From positions 5,295,501-5,359,500 of the forward strand of contig NZ_CP072827.1 of the NCBI RefSeq assembly GCF_017916255.1: DNA of 64,000 nucleotides, in the 5' to 3' direction. Shown here in pieces: positions 40,143 to 48,665 of the stretch. The position numbers and the translations under genes were made by a program. Origin of the DNA: Streptomyces mobaraensis NBRC 13819 = DSM 40847. Its GTDB lineage: Bacteria; Actinomycetota; Actinomycetes; Streptomycetales; Streptomycetaceae. Below the pieces are notes generated by a model. It was not told the DNA's origin, ran no database searches, and saw nothing but the letters and a program-made list of their open reading frames with translations. Position 1 is the first letter of the stretch; the number at the start of each line of letters is the position of its first letter.

Positions 40143-40976
40143 ATGGCTGGTGCCGGTCCACTTGATCCGTATCAAGCGCGCGTGCTCGAACTAGGGAAAG
40201 TGATCCGCGAGCACCGGATGGCGAAGGGATGGAGGCAGGTGGATCTGGGCAACGCGGTCGCCTTGTCGAACACCGCGATTTCTCACTTCGAGAAGGGCAC
40301 GCACGTGCCGAGGCGCGATGTCGTCCGTCGCATCGACACTGCGCTGGAGGCGCGCGGTCGTATCTGGAAGCTCCGCGACGAACTCGATGACAATCCCGAT
40401 GCCAAGTGGGTTCGGCGGGCATTCTGGTATGAGTCGCGAGCGGTAGGTCTCCGCGGCACCAGCTGCGTGATCCCCGCCCTTCTGCAGAATCCCGAGTACG
40501 AACGGGCGATTATTGAGAGGGGTATTCCGTTCTACGGCGGGAATGTCGCGGATAAGCTCAAGTACCGAGCGCGTCGGCACCAATTCTTGGAAGGTCCCCG
40601 TGGCCCGCAGTTGACCATGGTGCTCACCGAGGCTGCCCTGCACGCGGTGGTCGGTAGCGGGGCGATCATGCGGGAGCAGCTCGCGGACCTGATCGCAGCG
40701 TCTCGGGAGCCGGGGTTTCAGGTGAGAGTCGCACCGTTCGAGGGTGACGCCTCTGTCGTCCAAAGCCTCGGAGAGTTCACGATCATGGATCTTCCCGCCG
40801 GCAAAAAGGTCGTGTTCGTGTCAACCGGCGTTCAAGGCTATTTCGTCACTAAACCCGAGACGGTGGCTCAGTACGTCGGTCTCTACAACCAACTCCAGGC
40901 CAGGGTGCCCAACTCCGAGGCGTCACGAGCGCTCATTCGCAGGGTGCTGAAGCGGGCTTATCGGGTGTCCCTCTGA
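40143..40976 (+). CDS. XRE family regulator with DUF5753 domain
   Basis: The 277-residue protein has the N-terminal helix-turn-helix LGKVIREHRMAKGWRQVDLGNAVALSNTAISHFEKGTHVPRR. The DUF5753 domain is typical of Streptomyces: WYESRAVGLRGTSCVIPALLQNPEYERAII, LTMVLTEAALHAVVG, VRVAPFEG, and a C-terminal LYNQLQARVPNSEASRALIRRVL. Such regulators usually have a small DUF397 gene next to them, with which they act in development or antibiotic control (WhiJ/BldB-type systems). No DUF397 gene is visible here. Codon use is less GC-rich than in neighbouring core genes, suggesting transfer. Confidence 0.9.
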   Translation: MAGAGPLDPYQARVLELGKVIREHRMAKGWRQVDLGNAVALSNTAISHFEKGTHVPRRDVVRRIDTALEARGRIWKLRDELDDNPDAKWVRRAFWYESRAVGLRGTSCVIPALLQNPEYERAIIERGIPFYGGNVADKLKYRARRHQFLEGPRGPQLTMVLTEAALHAVVGSGAIMREQLADLIAASREPGFQVRVAPFEGDASVVQSLGEFTIMDLPAGKKVVFVSTGVQGYFVTKPETVAQYVGLYNQLQARVPNSEASRALIRRVLKRAYRVSL

Positions 40977-41238
40977 ACCAAAGCTGCTCGAACCCTCCGC
41001 GTTCCTGACCACCCTCGCCGCTGGGGGCGGCGGAATGGGATGGGGCCGGGCAGACGGGCTGCACTCGTGGCCCTCGGCTGGTGCCTGGACGCCGGTTGGG
41101 CCGTGACCACCTCCGCGCAGACCAGGGAGGCTGCCGTTCTCCCGTGCTGGTGGCCCGGAACCGGCCCCATCGGCAAGACTCTACGTCGCACCTCTGACAG
41201 CCGGGCGCGGGCCTGTTCGGTCAACCCCGGGCGAGGTG

Positions 41239-41853
41239 CTAAGCCTTTCCCGTCTCCTCCGGCAAAGCGTGATCGAGGAGGATCTCCGCCGCCGCCCGCG
41301 CGTGCCGGCCGTAGTCCGCTTCGTCCAGGACCATGGCGCGGCTGGCCGCCCCGTCCGCGAGGGTGGCCAGTTGCTCGGCGAGGGGGAGGGGCTCGCGGCA
41401 GCCCAGTTCCGTCAGCACCGCGACGATCAGGTGCACCATGCGCAACTTCTGCTCCCGGGCATAGGAGTGCACCGCGCTCTCCGGGTCGGGGAACTCCGCG
41501 GCGGCGTCGATGAACGGGCATCCGCGGACCGGAGTCGCGTCCGCCGCCGGCTGGTCGAACAGTCGGCGGATCCGCTCGCGCGGGGGGATGTCGTCGCGGG
41601 TCAGGACGCCTTCCAGGGTGGCGCCCGACAGTGCAAGGCCCCGCAAATGGGCGATGACCAGATCGTTCTTGGTGCGGAAGTGCGCGTAGAGCGTCCGCTT
41701 GGACACCGGCGCTTCCTCGGCGACCTGTTCCATGCCGGTCGCGCCGATGCCCTGGGTCGCGAACAGTCGGGCGGCGGCGGCCAGGATGCGCTCCCGCCCG
41801 CCGCGCCCTCGCCGTTGGGACGCCGCGGCCGGCGTGTTCACGCTCGTGTCCAT
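41239..41853 (-). CDS. TetR/AcrR family regulator of the nitroreductase
   Basis: The 204-residue protein has a TetR helix-turn-helix (RERILAAAARLFATQGIGATGMEQVAEEAPVSKRTLYAHFRTKNDLVIAHL). Its C-terminal domain includes RGCPFIDAAAEFPDPESAVHSYAREQKLRMV. A Cys in CPFID may sense electrophiles. It is divergent from a nitroreductase, and two matching 18-bp palindromes sit in the 99-bp gap, one next to each start, so it likely represses both genes. Confidence 0.92.
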   Translation of the reverse strand: MDTSVNTPAAASQRRGRGGRERILAAAARLFATQGIGATGMEQVAEEAPVSKRTLYAHFRTKNDLVIAHLRGLALSGATLEGVLTRDDIPPRERIRRLFDQPAADATPVRGCPFIDAAAEFPDPESAVHSYAREQKLRMVHLIVAVLTELGCREPLPLAEQLATLADGAASRAMVLDEADYGRHARAAAEILLDHALPEETGKA

Positions 41854-41860
41854 GCGGCAA

Positions 41861-41878
41861 GTATACGGACTCGTTTAC
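41861..41878. promoter_or_regulatory. TetR operator 1 of the TetR/nitroreductase pair
   Basis: GTATACG-GACT-CGTTTAC, 8 bases upstream of the TetR start. It has the same architecture as operator 2, with one arm mismatch. Confidence 0.7.
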
Positions 41879-41915
41879 CTGGGTCGACAGGGTGCGCTAC
41901 GGTAACCCTCGGCAG

Positions 41916-41933
41916 GTAAACGCCGCCGTTTAC
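41916..41933. promoter_or_regulatory. TetR operator 2 of the TetR/nitroreductase pair
   Basis: Perfect palindrome GTAAACG-CCGC-CGTTTAC, 19 bases upstream of the nitroreductase start. Its centre lies 55 bp from that of operator 1. Confidence 0.75.
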
Positions 41934-41952
41934 ATGACTTCCAAGGAGCCTC

Positions 41953-42654
41953 ATGAGCACGTGCGTCCCCACCGAGCTGAGCGGTTGCGCGGAGAAGCTG
42001 ATACGCGGCCGCCGCGCGACCCGCGCGTTCCGTCCGGAACCCGTACCCGAGGAGGCGATGCGCAGCATCTTCGCGCTGGCCGGAGCCGCGCCGTCCAACT
42101 CCAACGCGCAACCGTGGCGGGTGGAGGTGGTGAGCGGCGCGGCGCGTCACCGCCTGGCCGGCGCCCTGCGGACGGCCCACGCCGAGCGGCGCACCTCGGT
42201 GGACTTCCCGTATTCGGACCGGATGTACGGGCCCGAGCACCAGGCGCGCCGGGCGGCGTTCGGCGCCGAACTGTACGGGGCGCTGGGGATCGGCCCCGAC
42301 GATCACGCGGCACGTGCGGCCTACGACTCGGAAAGCCTGGACTTCTACGGCGCGCCGCACGCGGCCTTCCTCTTCGTCCACGGTTCCGACCACGGTGAGG
42401 GCGAGGCCCGGCTGGCCGCGGACGTCGGCGCCTATATGCAGACGCTGCTCCTGGCGATGACCGCGTACGGCGTGGACAGTTGTCCGCAGGGACTGTTGAG
42501 CTTCTACGCCGACACCGTCCGCTCCGAACTCGGCGTCACCGCCGCGAAGCTGCTCGTCGGCGTCTCCTTCGGCTACGCCGACGGGGCGGCGCCGGTGAAC
42601 CGGGTGAGGACCGAGCGGGCGCCACTCGAATCGACGACGGCCTTCCACGGCTAG
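41953..42654 (+). CDS. Nitroreductase family protein
   Basis: This is a 233-residue FMN-dependent oxidoreductase. The N-terminal RGRRATRAFRPEPVPEEAMRSIFALAGAAPSNSNAQPWRVEVV is the flavin-phosphate-binding start of the NfsB/FRP superfamily. The C-terminal MQTLLLAMTAYGVDSCPQGLLSFY and VGVSFGYADGAAPVNRVRTER complete the dimeric FMN site. It reduces nitroaromatics or quinones with NAD(P)H. AAGGAG lies seven bases before ATG 41953. It is under apparent control of the divergent TetR through the adjacent palindrome. Confidence 0.94.
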   Translation: MSTCVPTELSGCAEKLIRGRRATRAFRPEPVPEEAMRSIFALAGAAPSNSNAQPWRVEVVSGAARHRLAGALRTAHAERRTSVDFPYSDRMYGPEHQARRAAFGAELYGALGIGPDDHAARAAYDSESLDFYGAPHAAFLFVHGSDHGEGEARLAADVGAYMQTLLLAMTAYGVDSCPQGLLSFYADTVRSELGVTAAKLLVGVSFGYADGAAPVNRVRTERAPLESTTAFHG

Positions 42655-42746
42655 GCGGTTCCGTACGAGCCGGCGGGCGGGAGGAACGGGGGACGGGCGC
42701 CGAAAGGGACCCGGGGCCCGCCCCTGACTCCTCGGGCGCCCGAGGG

Positions 42747-43619
42747 TCAACGCTGCGAGAAACGATGCCCGTTGAGCTCGACGAAGCCGACCCAGTAGAG
42801 CAGGGCCGCGAGGCTGGTCACCGAGTGGCCCATGACGGTCATCGACTCGTTCGGGTTCTGCCGCGCGCGGCGCACGTAATCGGAGATGTCGCCCCACTGG
42901 TTCTCCAGACCGGAGTTGAGGATCATGCCTCGGGGAGCGCCCGCGTCGTAGTCCAGGGGCCGGTTCCGGTTGGGATCCTGGATGTTGCCCCGGATAACAT
43001 CGAAGACGCTGCCGAAGCGGGCGGCTTCCGAGAAGGTCTGGATCGCCACGACCAGCGAGCGGCCGACGTTGTCGTTGTACTGGTTCGCCTGGCCGAGAGT
43101 CCGGACCGCGTTGTATATGCGCTCGGGGTTCAGTTGGAGACGGCCACGGTCGTTGCCGCCCGGGAGGCTACTGTAGTTCCCGGTCGTCGGCATGGTGTGG
43201 ATGTTGTTGAGGTTGAGGCCGAGCGCGTTCGCGAACTCCTGCCGACGGTCGTTGAAGACCCAGTGCGAATTCGTCTGCGGGGCATAGAAACCGGCGACAT
43301 ACAGGTCGTCGGCCCAGAGGTACACCGAGGCCAGGTGCGTGTCACCCGTGTCCAGCACCCGCACCTGAATGAGCCGCCCGCGCTCGGTCGTGGTCTGCGC
43401 GGTTCCGTTGACTCCGGTCGGCTCACCGTAGGTGTACCGGTGAATGCGGTCGATCAGATCCCAGTAGTTGTGATGATGGGTGTCGCCGCCCGCGGTGATG
43501 TTCGAGACGCGCCAGTCGAGCACCTGGTAGTTGGCGGCGGACGCCGTCCCGCTCAGTACGGTCACGAGGCCCATCGCCGTCGCGAGCGTCAGCAGAAGCG
43601 CGCAGAATTTTCGCAGCAT
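42747..43619 (-). CDS. Secreted ribosome-inactivating protein (rRNA N-glycosidase family)
   Basis: This is a 290-residue precursor with a Sec signal peptide (MLRKFCALLLTLATAMGLVTVL, cleavage near GTASA-ANY). The mature protein is one RIP domain. Its motifs parallel ricin A chain: DLYVAGFYA (Y107, like ricin Tyr80), TTGNYSSL (Y149, like Tyr123), QTFSEAARF (E198 and R201, like Glu177/Arg180) and ENQWGDIS (W242, like Trp211). RIPs remove one adenine from the sarcin-ricin loop of large-subunit rRNA. No binding subunit is encoded next to it. It is convergent with the nitroreductase; DUF2625 and MepB genes lie upstream on the same strand. The target (eukaryotic predators, fungi or competitors) is unknown. 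Confidence 0.9.
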   Translation of the reverse strand: MLRKFCALLLTLATAMGLVTVLSGTASAANYQVLDWRVSNITAGGDTHHHNYWDLIDRIHRYTYGEPTGVNGTAQTTTERGRLIQVRVLDTGDTHLASVYLWADDLYVAGFYAPQTNSHWVFNDRRQEFANALGLNLNNIHTMPTTGNYSSLPGGNDRGRLQLNPERIYNAVRTLGQANQYNDNVGRSLVVAIQTFSEAARFGSVFDVIRGNIQDPNRNRPLDYDAGAPRGMILNSGLENQWGDISDYVRRARQNPNESMTVMGHSVTSLAALLYWVGFVELNGHRFSQR

Positions 43620-43809
43620 TTCCTTGTCGTCCCCTGGCCCGGCTGCCATCGGAGGAGGTCGGGCGCCGCGCATTTCCGTGGCGCCGTCGGCCGGACTCGA
43701 ACGCTAAACGGGGAAGGGCCGCACGGGTTGCCGGACGGCGCACGTCTCGTTGCCGCTCCGCGCACGGGGGCCGGAGGGGGCGAGGGATCGTCCGGGCGGG
43801 TGAGCCGGT

Positions 43810-44538
43810 TCACGCGGCGCCGAGGAACCCCGGGTCGGCGCCGTCGAACCGCAGGCACGCGTCGCGGTTCAGGCCCAGGAGTTCCGCCATGGGCACCGCA
43901 CGACGGCTGGTCGCCGGCAGGTCCTGGCGCGCCTCCGCCGACCACAACGGCGGAAAGAACGACAGCCCCTGCCGCCCGTTCAGCGCGGAGACCTCGCCGC
44001 GCCAGCCGTCCCACCGCAGGCCCTCGTAGAACTTCCGGAGCCCTCCGTCGAGAATCCAGGACAGCCAGGCCGAGTGCCCGGCCCCCAGCGCCTCCCAACC
44101 AAGGGCGTCGGGAGCGAAGTAGACGACCTCGCCCGGCTCACCGGGCCGACCGGCCGCACGGGGGTCACTCCCGTTGAGGGCGAACACCCCGCCCAGCACA
44201 TCGTGCGCGACCACCAGACCCGCCCCCGGCCCCCACGCCGGATCGAACGTCGCGGGCATCGCGTTGACCACGGCCAGGCTGGGCAGACCCTCGGCATCGG
44301 CGCCACGCGGACTGCCGAAGATCCGCAACCATCCACCGTCCACGATCAGACCGCCGCAGTTCAGTACGATCCCGCCCAGATTCGACCGGGCGGAGACCCG
44401 GAGCTGCCGCAGGGAGGCGCGGCCTGCCTCGGCGTCACCGGGCGGTACCTCGACCGGAACGCCGGTGCCGGACAGCTCCTCAAAGAGAAGCGGCCAGGCC
44501 GGATCGTCGACATCGACCAGCTCATTGACCTCGCTCAC
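43810..44538 (-). CDS. DUF2625 family protein
   Basis: This is a protein of about 242 residues. It begins VSEVNELVDVDDPAWPLLFEELS and contains VEVPPGDAEAGRASLRQLRVSARSNLGGIVLNCGGLIVDGGWLRIFGS, FAPDALGWEALGAGHSAWLSWIL and LSFFPPLWSAE, the hallmark blocks of DUF2625. The GTG start is inferred from the family's N-terminus (xxELVDVDDPAWP). It has no signal peptide, so it is cytoplasmic. The function is unknown. It follows MepB and precedes the RIP gene on the same strand (191 bases away); a shared role is speculative. Confidence 0.85.
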   Translation of the reverse strand: MSEVNELVDVDDPAWPLLFEELSGTGVPVEVPPGDAEAGRASLRQLRVSARSNLGGIVLNCGGLIVDGGWLRIFGSPRGADAEGLPSLAVVNAMPATFDPAWGPGAGLVVAHDVLGGVFALNGSDPRAAGRPGEPGEVVYFAPDALGWEALGAGHSAWLSWILDGGLRKFYEGLRWDGWRGEVSALNGRQGLSFFPPLWSAEARQDLPATSRRAVPMAELLGLNRDACLRFDGADPGFLGAA

Positions 44539-44616
44539 CCCCGCATCGTCGCACCGACCGCCGGAGGCCCGGCCTGCCGGGTCACCTTGGCGTCGACCCA
44601 CCAAGCGAGATGATCT

Positions 44617-45144
44617 CTACGGGTGGTAGAGGGCGCGGGCGCGTCCCAGGTCGGGAGCCTCGTTCCGGCCGAGGTCGAGGAAGAAGTCCGCCTGCCACGC
44701 CTGGGTGCCGCCGGCCTGCCGGCTGGTCGTGGTCACCCACGGCGGATAGACGCGGAACCCGCGCTTCCCGCCGGAGCCGCCGCTGGAGACGACGCCGCGC
44801 TCGACCAACACGTCCACCGGGAAGACGAATTGCCCGAAGCCGCCGTCGTCGTCGCGGCTGCTGACGACGAAGAGGTCCACCCCGTCGTCGGCGTCGAAGG
44901 GCCGGATCGGCCCCTCCTCGGACCGCTGCCAGACGGTGACGAACCGGCCCGCCTTCGTCGGGGTCGCCTTGCCCACCCGGAAGCGGACCGAGCGGCCGTC
45001 GAGCGTGAACGCGCACGCGGCGTACTCGGCGCTCTCCGGCTCCGGCACCGGCACCGAGCAGACGAAGCCACCCGGCTCGTACACCAGCGCCTTCGTCGCC
45101 GACAGATCGCCGTGCAGCCCCGCCCACGCTTGGTTCGCCACCAT
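44617..45144 (-). CDS. MepB family protein
   Basis: This 175-residue protein matches MepB throughout: EYAACAFTLDGRSVRFRVGKATPTKAGRFVTVWQR, GPIRPFDADDGVDLFVVSSRD, GQFVFPVDVLVERGVVS, GKRGFRVYPPWVTTTSRQA and TQAWQADFFLDL. MepB is known from the S. aureus mepRAB locus, where its function is undefined; here no MepR or MepA neighbour is present. AGGA precedes ATG 45144. It is 78 bases upstream of the DUF2625 gene and probably cotranscribed with it. Confidence 0.9.
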   Translation of the reverse strand: MVANQAWAGLHGDLSATKALVYEPGGFVCSVPVPEPESAEYAACAFTLDGRSVRFRVGKATPTKAGRFVTVWQRSEEGPIRPFDADDGVDLFVVSSRDDDGGFGQFVFPVDVLVERGVVSSGGSGGKRGFRVYPPWVTTTSRQAGGTQAWQADFFLDLGRNEAPDLGRARALYHP

Positions 45145-45505
45145 GCCGCCATCCTGCCATCGCGCCGGTTTTCACGCCGGGGCGCTCGCCACCGAAGCGC
45201 CAAGGCGGTCATGCCGGACCGCCAGTGAGCTGCCGGGGTCATGCCAGAGGCGGCGGCTTGTACGCCCAGTGTCAGGACGAGGCTTGCGGTGAGCGCGGCG
45301 AGGGGCCGAGCGGCCCTTGCTCCGATCACGACCGGCAGTATCCGGGGTGCGGATGGTGCGGGCTACGGGAGAACGAGACAAAGACGGAACACGAGCGATA
45401 CGTCCGGCATTTATCCGCGTTTATCGCTCGTTGAGCGCCCTTTGCGACGGTGGCGTCGTCGGCCCGACCGGGTCGTCCGCTCCATCCGAGAGCAAGGAGT
45501 TCCCC
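45145..45505. other. 361-bp divergent promoter region
   Basis: It lies between the MepB gene and the secreted Cys-rich protein. Short open frames exist on both strands, but none has a good ribosome binding site or a recognisable product. The part at 45405-45430 (TTTATCCGCGTTTATCGCTC) is comparatively AT-rich, with a repeated TTTATC, and may hold the plus-strand promoter. Confidence 0.45.
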
Positions 45506-45922
45506 ATGCGTGCACTGAGAATCAAGCGCGGCGCCGCCCTGGCGCTGGCCACCGCGGCGCTCGCCGCGACGGCGGCGGTGTCCACCGCCGGCACCGCGGC
45601 CGCGTCCTCGGGCGGCGGCTGCGCCGGCCCCACCTGGAAGAACGTCTGCATCGCCGACCACAACAACGGCGCCATCGGCGCCGACGCGTACCTGGACCTC
45701 GGGAACGTGAACCCCAACTGCTACGTGGAGTTCGGCGTCTTCGACAAGACCTCGTGGGCCTTCGCCACACGCCAGTCGGTCTCCTGCCGGAACGGCTACC
45801 AGCACTTGGGCGTCGAGCTGACCAACCCCTCCTCCGGCCACCAGTACGTCACCTTCGCCAAGATCCACTGGAGCGGTGGCTCCGACCTCGAGACCACGGA
45901 CAGCCCCATCCTCACCTACTGA
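45506..45922 (+). CDS. Small secreted protein with four cysteines
   Basis: The 138-residue precursor has a clear Sec signal peptide (MRALRIKRGAALALATAALAATAAV, cleavage near TAAAS). The mature domain of about 105 residues contains four Cys (GGGCAGPTW, NVCIADH, NCYVEFG, VSCRNGY) that could form two disulfides. Aromatic strands (CYVEFGVFDKTSWAFATR, HQYVTFAKIHW) suggest a compact beta-sandwich. AAGGAG lies five bases before the start. I do not recognise the family. Candidates are an inhibitor, an adhesion or carbohydrate-binding module, or an antimicrobial protein. It stands alone, divergent from MepB. Confidence 0.75.
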   Translation: MRALRIKRGAALALATAALAATAAVSTAGTAAASSGGGCAGPTWKNVCIADHNNGAIGADAYLDLGNVNPNCYVEFGVFDKTSWAFATRQSVSCRNGYQHLGVELTNPSSGHQYVTFAKIHWSGGSDLETTDSPILTY

Positions 45923-46266
45923 CCGAACCCATCGAGGTATTGACGGACTGAGCGCGGCAGCCCCGCTGTCGGGCGGCGCGGACGGACGTGAGGCGGTGCC
46001 GTCCGGATCCACCGAACCGTTCGCCGCCCGATGGCGGCCCGCCCACGCGGGGCGGCCGTCTCAGATAGTAGGAAGCCCGAGTAAATACGGCGACAGCGCG
46101 GTAATGCTGGCTTAGCGTGGAGGAAGCCGAGCGTCCCGCTCCATCGAGCGACGGCGGACGCGGCCGGGCGCGCGAGCGCAGGTGACCCCTGCGAGCGCCC
46201 GGGCCCCCGCCCCTTTCTCCGGCTCTTCGCATCCCTCGCAGGACTCTTCCAGAGGAGACGTGACCC
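45923..46266. other. 344-bp intergenic region
   Basis: No convincing gene. It should carry the terminator of the secreted protein gene and the promoter of the small gene at 46267. A weak hairpin (GCGCGAGCGCAGG...CCTGCGAGCGC, about 46168-46198) is visible. Confidence 0.4.
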
Positions 46267-46407
46267 ATGGCCGAGACCACTGCCGTCCTTGCCCGCAAGC
46301 CCCGCCGCACGCGCCGCGCCGACCGCGACGCCGACCGCCGCAACGCCGCCGCCGCCCTCCAGCGCGCCCTCGACCGCCGCGACAACGGGGGACCGGCGGG
46401 CCACTAG
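46267..46407 (+). CDS. 46-residue basic protein
   Basis: The frame MAETTAVLARKPRRTRRADR... ends DNGGPAGH and is preceded by GAGGAG. It is rich in Arg/Ala and predicted to be one long amphipathic helix. Short Ala/Arg-rich proteins of this type recur in Streptomyces, but their role is unknown; nucleic-acid binding is a guess from charge alone. Confidence 0.65.
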   Translation: MAETTAVLARKPRRTRRADRDADRRNAAAALQRALDRRDNGGPAGH

Positions 46408-46517
46408 TCCCGGGCCGATGCCGCCGGGTCGCCGGCCGGCCGCGGCGGCGGGTGCGCGGGCCCACCGCCGCACGCCGGCTCCCGTATCCGCGTGCGGACG
46501 AAATCGTTCGTCAGCTC

Positions 46518-46889
46518 ATGAACCAGCACACCGTCGTCCGTGCCGTCGGCGTCGTCCTGGCCCTCCTTGCCGGAGCCCAGGCCGCGGCGGCCCCGGCGTG
46601 GGCCGAGGGGCCGGGCGGGGGCGCACCCGCGCCGGTCGCCGGCGAAGACCCGGCCCTGCTGCGGACACTGTTCCGGCCCCCGCTCCAGCCCTTGTGCGTT
46701 CCCCCTTCGGCTCCGTCCTCGGCCGACACCCCGCCGCCGCTCCCGGCCTTGGTCAGTGTGGGCGTCCAGGACATCGGCGTGCTGAGCGACGCCGGATCCC
46801 GGGCGTGCGCCGGGGGCCCGGTCGAGCGGGCGCTCTCCCGCGTCCTCGACCTTCCGGCCCTGGCGGAGGCCGCGCCCGTCGGCCCTTGA
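46518..46889 (+). CDS. Small secreted Pro/Ala-rich protein
   Basis: The 123-residue protein has a probable signal peptide (MNQHTVVRAVGVVLALLAGAQAAAAPAWA). A low-complexity, proline-rich mature part follows, with two Cys (QPLCVPP and RACAGG) that might pair. No ribosome binding site is obvious. The function is unknown. It could be spurious, since the opposite strand is also open, but the signal peptide argues for a real gene. Confidence 0.5.
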   Translation: MNQHTVVRAVGVVLALLAGAQAAAAPAWAEGPGGGAPAPVAGEDPALLRTLFRPPLQPLCVPPSAPSSADTPPPLPALVSVGVQDIGVLSDAGSRACAGGPVERALSRVLDLPALAEAAPVGP

Positions 46890-46953
46890 CCCCGTCGGCC
46901 CCCGACCCTGCCGGGGCCTGACCCTCCCGCGCCCTGACCCCGCCGGGACCTGC

Positions 46954-48525
46954 CTACCGCCCCGCCCGCACCACGTCGAAGTGGTCGATCCGCTTCCCGC
47001 TCTCCGCCAGCGCCGTGACCCGCAGCCGGGGCCGCGAGCCCGGTTCGCACTCCACCGCCAGGAAGGAGTGGCCCGTGTAGCGGACGCGTGACCATTCCAC
47101 TCGTTCCGGGGACTTCACCCGGCCCTTCTTCCAGTGGTAGCTGGCGACGCTTTCGAGGTCGTGGACGTGGCCCTCGTAGCTGTCCGGGACGGGGAAGTCG
47201 TAGAGGTCCGCGCCCGCGCCGCCGGCGGTGACGTAGACGGTGCCGTCGCGGGCCGGGTCGACCGTCGCGCCGATCGGGACGCGGCGGCGGAGCCGGCCCG
47301 CGCGGAGGGCGTCGGTGCGTTCGTAGATGTGGTTGTGGCCGTTGATGACGAGGTCCACGCGGTGCTTGTCGAACAGCGGGAGCCACGCGTCGCGGACGCC
47401 GCCGTCCGAGGCGTGCGCCTTCGTCGTCGAGAAGGCGCAGTGGTGGAAGAAGACGACGACGAAGTCCACGTCCCGGCGCGCCCGCAGCTCGCGCAGCCGG
47501 CGGTCGAGCCAGGCGGTCTGACCGCCGCCGCTGTAGCCCGTGTTGGCGGCGATCTCGTACGAGACGTCGTTGGCGTCGAGGGCGACGACGGCGACGTTGC
47601 CGTGGACGAACGAGTACGCGCCCGGCGACCTGCGCGGGTCGAAGCCGTTGGCGGGGAGCGCCCAGCGGGCGCTCTGGCCGCCGTAGCCGTTGGGGGAGTA
47701 CCAGGCCTCCATGTCGTGGTTGCCGGTGGTCACCATCCACGGCACGCTCCGGGCCACGGACTCCGTCTGCGCGAGGAACTGGTCCCACACCCGCGCGTCG
47801 TAGACGTCGCCGGGCCGGCCGGAGCCGCTGCTGTCGGCGTAGCAGATGTCGCCCGCGTGCAGGTGGAACGCCGGGTCCTGGCCGAGCAGCAGCTGGTCGT
47901 TGCCGAGCGCGTGGTAGCCGACGCCCTGGTCGCCGAAGGCCGTGAAGACGAACCGCTCCGGGCGCGCGGGCGCGGTGCGGAAGGACGCGACCGTGCCCAG
48001 CCGGCGGGCGTCCGCCGGGTCGAAGCCGGTGTGCCCGACGCCGTAGTAGTACGTGGTGCCGGGCCGCAGCCCGTCCAGCGCGACGTGCAGGTAGTACTGG
48101 TCGACGGCGGGCAGCGCGCGGACCAGCGGCGGGGTGTGCAGGTGCCGCACCTCCGCCTCGACGCGGCGGCCGAGGTCCCACGGCTTCGACCCGATCCGCA
48201 GGAACGGCTTGCGGACCGCGAAGGGCACCTGCCACGAGACGCGCATCTGGGTCTTCGGGTCGGCGCCGAAGGCGAGGTGCCGGCCGAAGGGGGCGACCAG
48301 GGAGCCGTCGACGCGGGCGGTGGCTCTCGCCGTCACGAGGGTGGGCGTGGCCAGGGCGGTGGGCGCCGCCCCCAGCAGGCCCGTCCCGGCGACCGCCCCG
48401 GCCGTCACCGCGCCCGCGCGCAGCAGACCGCGCCGGCTCAGCTTGCTCCGCAGGTACTCGTGCTGCTCCGGCATGGTCATGCGCTCGGCGAGCGGCCCGG
48501 GAATGCCTACGCGTGGAGTGTCCAT
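46954..48525 (-). CDS. Tat-exported purple acid phosphatase-like metallophosphoesterase
   Basis: This is a protein of about 523 residues. A Tat signal ([20 protein letters not shown]) is followed by a fibronectin-like N-domain ([21 protein letters not shown]...YYYGVGH) and a metallophosphoesterase domain. Metal ligands are visible in [37 protein letters not shown] and [10 protein letters not shown]. It would hydrolyse phosphate esters outside the membrane. ATG 48525 has no good ribosome binding site; starts at 48480 or 48474 would also keep the twin Arg. It is divergent from leuB. Confidence 0.92.
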   Translation of the reverse strand: MDTPRVGIPGPLAERMTMPEQHEYLRSKLSRRGLLRAGAVTAGAVAGTGLLGAAPTALATPTLVTARATARVDGSLVAPFGRHLAFGADPKTQMRVSWQVPFAVRKPFLRIGSKPWDLGRRVEAEVRHLHTPPLVRALPAVDQYYLHVALDGLRPGTTYYYGVGHTGFDPADARRLGTVASFRTAPARPERFVFTAFGDQGVGYHALGNDQLLLGQDPAFHLHAGDICYADSSGSGRPGDVYDARVWDQFLAQTESVARSVPWMVTTGNHDMEAWYSPNGYGGQSARWALPANGFDPRRSPGAYSFVHGNVAVVALDANDVSYEIAANTGYSGGGQTAWLDRRLRELRARRDVDFVVVFFHHCAFSTTKAHASDGGVRDAWLPLFDKHRVDLVINGHNHIYERTDALRAGRLRRRVPIGATVDPARDGTVYVTAGGAGADLYDFPVPDSYEGHVHDLESVASYHWKKGRVKSPERVEWSRVRYTGHSFLAVECEPGSRPRLRVTALAESGKRIDHFDVVRAGR

Positions 48526-48665
48526 GCCGGGAACGTGCCAGCAAAGGCCCGTCCCGTCACCCACTTCCGCCGAATTCCGCCGAACCGGCCCCGGCCACCG
48601 CACCGTCGCGTCCATATGGTGGACGGAGAGTGTCATTCAGTGGGACGAGGCAGTACGGTCCCGTC

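Noticed and set aside
45225..45434. Cys-rich 69-codon open frame on the plus strand
   Set aside because: No ribosome binding site and no family pattern; it lies in the promoter region of the secreted protein gene.
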